DNA of 64,000 nt from Streptomyces hawaiiensis (GTDB lineage Bacteria > Actinomycetota > Actinomycetes > Streptomycetales > Streptomycetaceae), in contig NZ_CP021978.1 of assembly GCF_004803895.1 (NCBI RefSeq), positions 5,642,001 through 5,706,000 of the forward strand, written 5' to 3'. Position 1 is the stretch's first letter; each line of letters begins with the position of its first letter. Shown here piece after piece: positions 53,611 to 60,807 of the stretch. The position numbers and the translations under genes were made by a program. The notes below the pieces were generated by a model. It had not been told where the DNA came from, did no database searches, and saw nothing but the letters and a program-made list of their open reading frames with translations.

Positions 53611-53642
53611 TGGGTCCGGCACCGACTTCGGTGCCGGACCCA
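53611..53642 (+). terminator. Perfect 14-bp terminator of the oligopeptide operon
   Basis: TGGGTCCGGCACCG (53611-53624) and CGGTGCCGGACCCA (53629-53642) form a flawless stem with loop ACTT, 33 bases past the last ATPase gene. Confidence 0.85.
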
Positions 53643-53741
53643 GTGCTGCTTGCTTCAGTGGCAGCCCGCCGCGGTCGCGGGGCGCACGGTCTGCACCCCG
53701 CGCTCGCCCCGCCCGGAAGGACGAACCGGGGCAGGCCGGCG

Positions 53742-54182
53742 TCAGGAAAGGCGCAGATCGACCCAGGGGATGGTGTCGCCCGGCAGGAGGTACCGTTCGA
53801 TCTCGACGAATCCGTGCTTCTTCGCGAACCGCAGCCCGTCCTCGTTGCAGGAGAGGACGACCGTCTCGATCGTTTTCGCGTTGAGCTTCCGCGCCCGGTC
53901 GACCCCTCGCCCATAGAGCTCGGTGCCGATCCCCTGGCCGCGGTGAGCGGCGAGCACCCGGGCGATCACGGTCGCCGTGAGCGTGTCGTCGGTCGGCGGG
54001 CGCACTGTGCTGCAACCGACCAGCACGTCATCGCAGTAGGCCACTTCGAGGTGATTGCGCTCGGCACGTTCCCGGACCTCGGCCATGGACAGGGCGTGAG
54101 TGGGAATGATCACGTTGTGGACATACTGCCAGTCTCTGAGACCGGCGTCGTCGCCCGGCTGCTGGATGCGAAGGTCAGACAT
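53742..54182 (-). CDS. GNAT-family N-acetyltransferase
   Basis: A 146-residue single-domain acetyltransferase. The acetyl-CoA loop is RVLAAHRGQGIGTELYGRGV (RGQGIG), followed by IETVVLSCNEDGLRFAKKHG and FVEIERYLLPG, the usual end of the fold. The substrate cannot be read from sequence. ATG 54180-54182 (MSDLRIQQ) is preferred; an ATG five codons earlier is possible and neither has a strong ribosome site. It stands alone between two terminators on opposite sides. Confidence 0.85.
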   Translation of the reverse strand: MSDLRIQQPGDDAGLRDWQYVHNVIIPTHALSMAEVRERAERNHLEVAYCDDVLVGCSTVRPPTDDTLTATVIARVLAAHRGQGIGTELYGRGVDRARKLNAKTIETVVLSCNEDGLRFAKKHGFVEIERYLLPGDTIPWVDLRLS

Positions 54183-54335
54183 CGACACAGCAAACACGAG
54201 GACCCTGCCGACAACAACCGCTTGTCCGCGGACGCATTCGACTCAACTGCGTTAACACCCAAGCAACTTCGCCGACCCGGTTCCGATATACGGACGCGTC
54301 AGGCTGGTCAGCGTACGGCCGTGCGGGTGCCGTAG

Positions 54336-54369
54336 ACGGGCCGGGGCGCTGCGAGGTGCCCCGGCCCGT
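54336..54369 (-). terminator. Perfect 12-bp terminator of the prolyl oligopeptidase gene
   Basis: ACGGGCCGGGGC (54336-54347) pairs with GCCCCGGCCCGT (54358-54369), nine bases past the stop at 54378 on the minus strand. Confidence 0.8.
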
Positions 54370-54377
54370 TGCAGTGT

Positions 54378-56501
54378 TCAGGCGGTCGTGATGCCCAGGG
54401 AGCGCTTCAGGAAGTCGACCTGGAGCAGAAGCAGGTTCTCGGCGACCTGTTCCTGGGGGGTGATGTGGGTCACGCCGGACAGCGGCAGCACCTCGTGGGG
54501 CCGGCCGGCCGCCAGCAGGGCCGAGGACAGGCGCAGGGCGTGGGCGACCACGACGTTGTCGTCGGCCAGGCCGTGCACGATCATCAGGGGCCGGTGCGGC
54601 TCGGCGGGGGAGGACAGGCCCTCGGCGGTGACCAGCGAGCTCTTCGCGTACGACTCCGGGTGTTCCGCCGGCGTGCCCAGGTAGCGCTCCGTGTAGTGGG
54701 TGTCGTACAGGGCCCAGTCCGTCACCGGCGCGCCCGCGATGCCCGCGTGGAAGACGTCCGGGCGGCGCAGCACCGCCAGGCCCGCCAGCCAGCCTCCGTA
54801 GGACCAGCCGCGGATCGCCACCCGGGACAGGTCCAGGGGGTGGCGCTTCGCGAGGTCCTCCAGCGCGTCCACCTGGTCGTCCAGCGACAGCGTGAAGTCG
54901 TGGTGGACCGCCTTCTCCCAGGCGGGGGAGCGGCCCGGCGTGCCCCGGCCGTCCGCGACCACCACCGCGAAGCCCTGGTCCGCGAACCACTGCGACGTGA
55001 GGTGCGCGTTGTGCGCGGCGACCACCCGCTGGCCGTGCGGCCCTCCGTACGGGTCCATGAGCACCGGCAGGGGGGTGTCACCGTCGTAGTCCCGAGGCAT
55101 AAGCACGGCGCACGGGACGCGGCGTGCGCCCCCCTCGGTCAGTGTCACGCGGGGGGACATACCAGGATCTTCGGAATGGGACGGGACAGTCCTGGTCGGT
55201 TTTCCGTCGCGCAGAACCCGCACCAGCGAACCTGGCCGGTTCAGCGTCGCCGAGACCAGCACCGTCACCTTCCCGGCCCGCACCGCCGCGTGCACGCCCG
55301 GCTCCTGCGACACCCGCTCCACGCCCAGCTCGTTCACCCGGTACACGTGCACCTGGCCCGTCTCGGCGTCGGTGGCCTCCTCGCCCGCCGACGCCGAGAC
55401 CAGCACGTCGTGGTCGGAGACGTCCAGCACGGCCCGGACATGCAACTGCGCTCCCGTGAGCGGCCGCTCCCCGACCGCCAGGACCCGCGCACCGCCCTCG
55501 TCGGCGATCCGCACCAGCTGCCCGGACGGGCTCCAGCACGGCACCCCGGGAAAAAGATCAAGCCATGTTCGATCTTCGTCGGCGTGCACCATCCGGGTCG
55601 CGCCCGAGTCCGGGTCCACGGCAAGGATCAGCTGACCGCGCTGGTCGCGCGCCTGTACGAGCAGCAGCGGCGCCCCCGCCGCTGACCAGTGGACATGCGC
55701 CAGGTACGGGTAGCGCGCCCGGTCCCAGGAGACCTCCGTGCGCAGCCCGTCCAGGCCGATCACGAACAGCCGCACCTCCGCGTTGCCGGTGCCCGCCGCC
55801 GGGTACGGCACCCGCTGCGGCTCGCGTTCCGGATGCGCGGGGTCGGCGATCCACCACCGCCGCACCGGCGTGTCGTCCACCCGCGCCATGAGCAGCCGGT
55901 CGGACTCCGGAGCCCACCAGAAGCCCCGCGAACGTCCCATCTCCTCGGCCGCGATGAATTCGGCCAGTCCGTACGAGACGTTCTCCGACTCCGGCTCGGC
56001 GAGCGCCCGGCCGCCCTCCCCCTCGGCGCCCACCACCCGCAGGGCGCCCTGCGCGACGTACGCGACGTGCCGCCCGTCGGGCGACGGACGCGGGTCGATC
56101 ACGGGCCCCGGAGCGGGCAGTTCACGCGCCGTCCCGGCCCGCAGCTCGGCCGCGAAAAGCCGCCCTGACAAGGCGAAAGAGGCCAATTCGACGGCCGTGT
56201 CGGTGGCGTACCCGACGATGCCGGCCCCGCCCTCGCGGCTGCGTTCGCGCCGGGCCCGTTCCTCGGGTGAGAGGTCCTCCGAGGCGCCGCCCAGCAGGGC
56301 GCGCGGGTCGGCGGCCACCCGCTCCCCGCCCTCCTCCATGTCGAGGACCCAGAGCGAATTGGCCCGGTCCGTACCGGAACCGGAGCGCAGGAACACGACA
56401 CGCGAACCGTCGGGCGCCACGGTGAACGAACGCGGCGCGCCGAGCGTGAAGCGCTGGGTACGGGCGTGCCGTCGGGGGAAGGAGTGAGGCTCGGTCGTCA
56501 T
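54378..56501 (-). CDS. S9 family prolyl oligopeptidase (DPP IV-like)
   Basis: A 707-residue cytoplasmic peptidase (no signal peptide). The N-terminal beta-propeller (RSFTVAPDGSRVVFLRSGSG to about residue 440) gates a C-terminal alpha/beta hydrolase. The nucleophile is in GWSYGGW (near residue 560), Asp in HGLADDNV and His in GVTHITP. It probably degrades peptides after import by the Opp system encoded 2 kb away; that link is an inference from position. The start ATG at 56499-56501 (MTTEPHSF) is chosen; the frame extends upstream through A/T-rich promoter-like DNA and is rejected there. Confidence 0.9.
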   Translation of the reverse strand: MTTEPHSFPRRHARTQRFTLGAPRSFTVAPDGSRVVFLRSGSGTDRANSLWVLDMEEGGERVAADPRALLGGASEDLSPEERARRERSREGGAGIVGYATDTAVELASFALSGRLFAAELRAGTARELPAPGPVIDPRPSPDGRHVAYVAQGALRVVGAEGEGGRALAEPESENVSYGLAEFIAAEEMGRSRGFWWAPESDRLLMARVDDTPVRRWWIADPAHPEREPQRVPYPAAGTGNAEVRLFVIGLDGLRTEVSWDRARYPYLAHVHWSAAGAPLLLVQARDQRGQLILAVDPDSGATRMVHADEDRTWLDLFPGVPCWSPSGQLVRIADEGGARVLAVGERPLTGAQLHVRAVLDVSDHDVLVSASAGEEATDAETGQVHVYRVNELGVERVSQEPGVHAAVRAGKVTVLVSATLNRPGSLVRVLRDGKPTRTVPSHSEDPGMSPRVTLTEGGARRVPCAVLMPRDYDGDTPLPVLMDPYGGPHGQRVVAAHNAHLTSQWFADQGFAVVVADGRGTPGRSPAWEKAVHHDFTLSLDDQVDALEDLAKRHPLDLSRVAIRGWSYGGWLAGLAVLRRPDVFHAGIAGAPVTDWALYDTHYTERYLGTPAEHPESYAKSSLVTAEGLSSPAEPHRPLMIVHGLADDNVVVAHALRLSSALLAAGRPHEVLPLSGVTHITPQEQVAENLLLLQVDFLKRSLGITTA

Positions 56502-56678
56502 GCCCTGACCATATTGGCCATGCGCCCCCTTGTGCGGCCGTGCGCCGATCGATGCGCGCAGCCGGATAGTTATGATCAATGTCGCATAGTGGGTATGAAC
56601 CCGCTGGCTGCTGTACGGATTTGATGCCCCCATAGTCCGACCCCCCGCGCCCTTGTGGATCTTTGGAGGTGAGCCGCC

Positions 56679-56873
56679 GTGGCACTCTCGATTTCGGCGG
56701 TGGTGCTGCTGGCGATCATCGTCTTCCTACTCATCAAGAAGTCGGGGCTGAAGGCGGGGCACGCGATCGTCTGCATGCTGCTCGGCTTCTACCTCGCCTC
56801 CTCGACCGTCGCTCCCACGATCAACGAGCTGACGACGAACATCGCGGGGATGATCGGCAGCATCAAGTTCTGA
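56679..56873 (+). CDS. Small membrane protein, conserved in Streptomyces
   Basis: A 64-residue protein with one or two hydrophobic segments (MALSISAVVLLAIIVFLLIK and HAIVCMLLGFYLASSTVAPT) separated by KSGLKAG. GTG 56679 has an excellent GGAGGTGAG site. It is divergent from the peptidase gene across about 180 bases, where A/T-rich DNA (56565-56600) may hold both promoters. Function unknown. Confidence 0.75.
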   Translation: MALSISAVVLLAIIVFLLIKKSGLKAGHAIVCMLLGFYLASSTVAPTINELTTNIAGMIGSIKF

Positions 56874-56942
56874 CCGTCGTGGCTTCCGGCCGGGGCTTCG
56901 GGTGAGACCCGGGACTCGGCCGGAGCGCGTGCCTCGTGCGCT

Positions 56943-57146
56943 TCAGGACCCGACCGCGTACGGCACGAAGTCGGCCCACGCGGCGGGGGTGAAGGCCAGG
57001 CGGGGACTTTCGACGTTCTTCGAGTCACGGACGTGGACGGTGCCGGGCTCGGTGGCGAGCTCCACGCACGAGTCGCCCTCACTGCTGCTGTAGCTGCTCT
57101 TGAACCACGCCAGGTCGGCGCCCCCGGACGAGATCTTGCGGCTCAT
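56943..57146 (-). CDS. DUF397 protein
   Basis: A 67-residue DUF397 protein. The family core is LAWFKSSYSSSEGDSCVELA followed by VHVRDSKN and FTPAAWADFVPY. In Streptomyces these follow XRE-family regulators (BldB/AbaA-like pairs) and modulate development or antibiotic production. Here the XRE gene upstream is mostly deleted (see 57147-57464). ATG 57144-57146 follows a GGGGGA site. Role in this truncated context is unclear. Confidence 0.85.
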   Translation of the reverse strand: MSRKISSGGADLAWFKSSYSSSEGDSCVELATEPGTVHVRDSKNVESPRLAFTPAAWADFVPYAVGS

Positions 57147-57464
57147 GTCTCCCCCAGCAGTTGCTCGATGAATGCGGCCGACTCACGCGGCGGGAGGGCC
57201 TGCGCCGAAGCTTTCGCCTCACGCTCTACGTGGTCGGTGCCACGGTCCGCATCGAGCTCACCGACACGCGCGGCGACTGGCTGCCCGCGCTCCGAGCGCC
57301 TGATGCCGTGGCCGAGTCGGGTCGGGGTCTGCTGCTCGTCGAGGTACTGGGCCGACCGCTGGGGAGTGACCGAAGGGCAGTTCCCGCGCAAGACCGTCTG
57401 GGCCGAACTCAGCTTCACGCCACCGGAACCCGCACCCTCGCGCTCCGGTGCCGTCGGCGACTGA
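57147..57464. pseudogene. Deletion scar: end of an XRE regulator joined to the end of a GHKL kinase gene
   Basis: On the minus strand only the last 20 codons of an XRE-type regulator survive (ALPPRESAAFIEQLLGET, stop at 57143). On the plus strand, from about 57205, lies the C-terminal half of a GHKL anti-sigma kinase (VRIELTDTRGDWLPALRAPD, AESGRGLLLVEVLG). It then shifts frame near 57345 to continue as DRWGVTEGQFPRKTVWAEL. Both N-termini are missing. A deletion that removed the divergent 5' ends of the two genes explains the structure. Confidence 0.6.
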
Positions 57465-57689
57465 AAGACAAAGAACTTCGAGGGAAAGAACCCCACCAAG
57501 CCTCACCCCTCCCGTCCGTGGCCACGCTCACTCGGGCGGGTGAACATTTCCGGACTGGCTGGATTTGCGGCCCCCGAAGCCCGACGCTCAGCGCAACGCG
57601 CCACCACAACCGCAGACATGAAACGGCCCCCGCCGGGACGGCAATCCCAGTGCGAGGGCCTCACCACCGAGGAAGAGCGGAACTTCCTG

Positions 57690-58652
57690 ATGGATACGCA
57701 GAACCCTAGCGTGCCCTCGCACGCCCAGGCCCGCGTTGCGGGCAACAAGCACCCGAACCGGCGGCCCGTCGCGGCCCGCCGCACGGGCGGCCTCCAACAC
57801 GACAACATCCGCCACACCACCCGCTTCACAGTGATCGGCAACCACCTGGCCCAGCACAGGGAACTCTCGCTCCTCGCCATCGGGCTCGGCACGCACCTTC
57901 AGTCGCTGCCGAAGGGCGCCGCTGTCGATATCAAGACCCTCGCCGCCCGGTTCCCCGAGGGAGCGACCCGTATCGCTGCCGCTCTGCGCGAACTGGAGGA
58001 CCACGGCTACCTGCGCCGCGAACGCGTCCGCACCTCCACGGGCCGCATCGTGACCCGCACGACCTCGTGCAATCAGCCGGCGGCGGCCCGCCACCGCCCC
58101 GAGGTCCACGACCACGCGGGAGCCCCCGACCAGGCGGAGGCCCGAACCGCGCCTGCACCACAGCAGCTGGAGGCGTGCGAGGAAGACCGGACGCATCCCA
58201 CGCGGGCGGCGAGCAGGGAACGAGCACCCCGCAAGCCGCTCCCGGACGTACCGCGCCCCGCGTACCCCGCCCCCGCCCTCCTCCAGGCCGCCACCGACCT
58301 CCTCGCGGACCTCCACCGCCACGACCCCCGGCTGCTCCTCTCCGCCTGCGACACGGCCCACCTGGCCCCCGGCGTCGCCGCCTGGCTGGAGCGGGACGTC
58401 ACCCCCGCCGCCGTACGCCGCGCCCTGACCGCCGACCTGCCGCCCGAGGGTGTACGACGGCCCGCCGCCCTCCTGGCCCACCGTATCGCCGCCCAGCTCC
58501 CGGCCCCGGCCCCGTTCCGGGCACCGGCCGTCGCCCCGCCGCCACCGGCACGGCACCCGATGCAGAACTGCGACGGCTGCGACCGCGGATTCCGCGCTCC
58601 CCGCTCCGGCCGCTGCCGCGACTGCCGCTCAGACCTCCAGGAGGCCGCCTAG
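57690..58652 (+). CDS. Helix-turn-helix protein with C-terminal zinc ribbon
   Basis: A 320-residue DNA-binding protein of a type frequent in Streptomyces. A winged-helix region is visible near residues 45-125 (TVIGNHLAQHRELSLLAIGL, then IKTLAARFPEGATRIAAALR and ELEDHGYLRRERV). A Pro/Ala-rich linker and a helical region follow, and the C-terminus is CDGCDRGFRAPRSGRCRDC, a zinc ribbon. ATG 57690 (MDTQN) is preferred because the reading further upstream is not protein-like. Targets are unknown. Confidence 0.72.
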   Translation: MDTQNPSVPSHAQARVAGNKHPNRRPVAARRTGGLQHDNIRHTTRFTVIGNHLAQHRELSLLAIGLGTHLQSLPKGAAVDIKTLAARFPEGATRIAAALRELEDHGYLRRERVRTSTGRIVTRTTSCNQPAAARHRPEVHDHAGAPDQAEARTAPAPQQLEACEEDRTHPTRAASRERAPRKPLPDVPRPAYPAPALLQAATDLLADLHRHDPRLLLSACDTAHLAPGVAAWLERDVTPAAVRRALTADLPPEGVRRPAALLAHRIAAQLPAPAPFRAPAVAPPPPARHPMQNCDGCDRGFRAPRSGRCRDCRSDLQEAA

Positions 58653-58704
58653 CATGAACGTGACGATCCTTGCCCCTGGGCACAGACGACGAGGAGCGAG
58701 CGCC

Positions 58705-59322
58705 ATGACCATCGCACCCGGCAACGCGCGGCGGGACGGCTCCCATCTGTACCGGGCCATGAGGGATGTCGTGCAGTCGATGGGCGACACCCTTCCCGGG
58801 AAGTTCGAAGTCACCAAGGAAGGGATCGTGCACGACATGATGTCGCCGGGGGGCCCGCACGAGGTCACGGCCGCGCACGTCAGCCGCCGTCTGGAGAAGG
58901 TCATGCCAGACGAGTTGCTGGCCCACAACGGCACACCTGACGTAGAAGACGTGCCCGAGGGCATCTTGCGGCACCCGGACGTGATGGTGATCGCCTGGGC
59001 TGATCTCGACGTAGAAGGCTCAGTCGACCCCCATACGGTCGTCGCCGCCATCGAGATCGTCTCCCGGTCCAACCCGGAGAACGACTGGGTGGGCAAGATG
59101 CGCGACTATCCACTGCTCGGCATTCCGATCTACGTGATCTTCGATCCCCGTACCGGCAGCGGTGCCGTCTTCACTGACATCCACTCCACCCCGGAAGGTC
59201 CTCGCTACGCGGTGCGCAAGAACTTCGTCTACGGCGAAGACGTCACCATCGGTGAGTGGACCATCTCCACGAGCGGTCTTCCGCGCTACCAGGACGACGG
59301 TGCAGAAGAGGCCGAGTCCTGA
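58705..59322 (+). CDS. Uma2-family PD-(D/E)XK endonuclease-like protein
   Basis: A 205-residue protein. The restriction-endonuclease-like core is visible: HPDVMVIAWADLD (catalytic Asp), then AIEIVSRSNPENDWVGKMRD with Glu and Lys, and YPLLGIPIYVIFDPRTG. Uma2 proteins are numerous in Streptomyces and their function is not established. ATG 58705 has GAGGAG eight bases upstream. It follows the helix-turn-helix gene with about 50 bases between, and precedes mshB. Confidence 0.85.
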   Translation: MTIAPGNARRDGSHLYRAMRDVVQSMGDTLPGKFEVTKEGIVHDMMSPGGPHEVTAAHVSRRLEKVMPDELLAHNGTPDVEDVPEGILRHPDVMVIAWADLDVEGSVDPHTVVAAIEIVSRSNPENDWVGKMRDYPLLGIPIYVIFDPRTGSGAVFTDIHSTPEGPRYAVRKNFVYGEDVTIGEWTISTSGLPRYQDDGAEEAES

Positions 59323-59383
59323 GGAGCGTGATCCGGACGCTGGGCGCGACGAACAGCGGTCCGGTGCCTCGTAGGCTGGTCCC

Positions 59384-60244
59384 ATGACGGAACTGCCCGA
59401 CCGGCGTCTGCTGCTGGTGCACGCGCACCCGGACGACGAGTCGATCAACAACGGCGCGACCATGGCCAGGTACGCGGCTGAGGGTGCCCACGTCACCCTG
59501 GTCACGTGCACCCTCGGCGAACGCGGCGAGGTCATCCCGCCCGAGCTCGCGCACCTGACGGGTGCCGCCCTGGGCCAGCACCGCCGCCGTGAGCTCACCG
59601 CCGCCATGGCCGGGCTCGGCGTCCGGGACTTCCGCCTGCTCGGCGGCGCCGGGCGCTACAGCGACTCCGGGATGACGGGCCTGCCCGACAACGACGACCC
59701 CGCCTGCTTCTGGCAGGCCGACGTCGACGAGGCCGCGGCGCACCTCGTCGAAGTGATCCGCGAAGTACGCCCCCACGTCCTCGTCACCTATGACGACAAC
59801 GGCGGCTACGGCCACCCCGACCACATCCAGGCCCACCGCGTCGCGATGCGTGCCGCGGACCTGTCCGCCGACGCCGGCCTGCCGATCCCCAAAATCTACT
59901 GGAACCGGGTCCCCCGGCCGGTTGTGGAGGAGTCCTTCGCGCGGCTCCGGGAGGACCTGCCGGGCACGCCCTTCGCCAAGGCCGCCGACGTCGACGACGT
60001 ACCGGGTGTCGTGCCCGAGGAGCGGATCACCACCGTGATCGACGGCACCGCCCACGCCGCCGCCAAGGCCGCCGCGATGCGCGCCCACGCCACGCAGATC
60101 ACTGTGGCCGAGCCGTACTTCGTGCTGTCCAACGAACTCGCCCAGCCGATCCTCACGACCGAGTACTACGAGCTGGTGCGAGGCGAGCGGGGCCCCGGCG
60201 AGCGGGAGACGGACCTGTTCGCCGGTGTCGAGGAGACCTCATGA
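59384..60244 (+). CDS. mshB: GlcNAc-Ins deacetylase of mycothiol synthesis
   Basis: A 286-residue zinc enzyme of the LmbE/PIG-L family that removes the acetyl group from N-acetylglucosaminyl-inositol, the second step of mycothiol formation. Zinc ligands are in HAHPDDE (H15, D18) and HPDH (H144, H147). The family YDDNGGYGHPDHIQAH block is present. ATG 59384 is the family start. The stop overlaps the DUF6113 gene (ATGA at 60241-60244), a conserved pairing in Streptomyces. Mycothiol confirms the actinobacterial origin. Confidence 0.95.
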   Translation: MTELPDRRLLLVHAHPDDESINNGATMARYAAEGAHVTLVTCTLGERGEVIPPELAHLTGAALGQHRRRELTAAMAGLGVRDFRLLGGAGRYSDSGMTGLPDNDDPACFWQADVDEAAAHLVEVIREVRPHVLVTYDDNGGYGHPDHIQAHRVAMRAADLSADAGLPIPKIYWNRVPRPVVEESFARLREDLPGTPFAKAADVDDVPGVVPEERITTVIDGTAHAAAKAAAMRAHATQITVAEPYFVLSNELAQPILTTEYYELVRGERGPGERETDLFAGVEETS

Positions 60245-60651
60245 GCGACCGGACGTCCATGCTCGCCCAGCCGATGCGGCCGCCCACCGCCGGACGCGTC
60301 GGCGCCTGCCTGGCGTTCTTCGTGCTCGGCGCCGTGACCGGCGTGGCCGGGGCGCTGGTGCAGCCCGGGTGGTTCCCGGGTGGACTGCTGCTCGCGCTGG
60401 CCGGTGAGGCCGGAGCCGTCCTGGGCGCCACGCGCGTCATCCGCGGCCGGGCCGGGGGCGTCGCGGCCGCCGCGGGCTGGATGCTCGCCGTCGTCCTGCT
60501 CACCGCCAGCCGCCCCGAGGGCGACTTCCTCTTCGCCGCGGGGAGCGGCTCCTATCTCTTCCTGCTCGGAGGCATCGCCGTGGCTGTGATCTGCGCCACC
60601 CTTGCCCCGGGGCGGCAACCGGACGGCGATCCCGTCCGACTTGCCAAGTGA
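60241..60651 (+). CDS. DUF6113 membrane protein
   Basis: A 136-residue protein with four predicted helices (VGACLAFFVLGAVTGVAGAL, GGLLLALAGEAGAVLGAT, AAAAGWMLAVVLLTA, YLFLLGGIAVAVICATLA). It overlaps mshB by four bases and is translationally coupled to it. Function unknown; constant linkage to mshB may mean a role in mycothiol or cell-envelope redox balance, but nothing in the sequence shows it. Confidence 0.82.
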   Translation: MSDRTSMLAQPMRPPTAGRVGACLAFFVLGAVTGVAGALVQPGWFPGGLLLALAGEAGAVLGATRVIRGRAGGVAAAAGWMLAVVLLTASRPEGDFLFAAGSGSYLFLLGGIAVAVICATLAPGRQPDGDPVRLAK

Positions 60652-60807
60652 CGTACCACTTCGCCAGGACGTGGCCGTGGGGGTCCGGTGTGAGTTTCCC
60701 CGGCGGTCACGGGATACGGGCGAGAAGTGGCCAGTATGGTGGTGCGCGCCGCCGAGCTGCCCGCGTGAGGTCGTGTCGGGCGGCGGAGCCAACCGGGAGA
60801 ACCTGCC

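Noticed and set aside
57143..57499. 118-codon minus-strand frame ending FIEQLLGET as a complete gene.
   Set aside because: Only its last 20 codons look like an XRE regulator; the rest is antisense to a recognisable GHKL kinase fragment.
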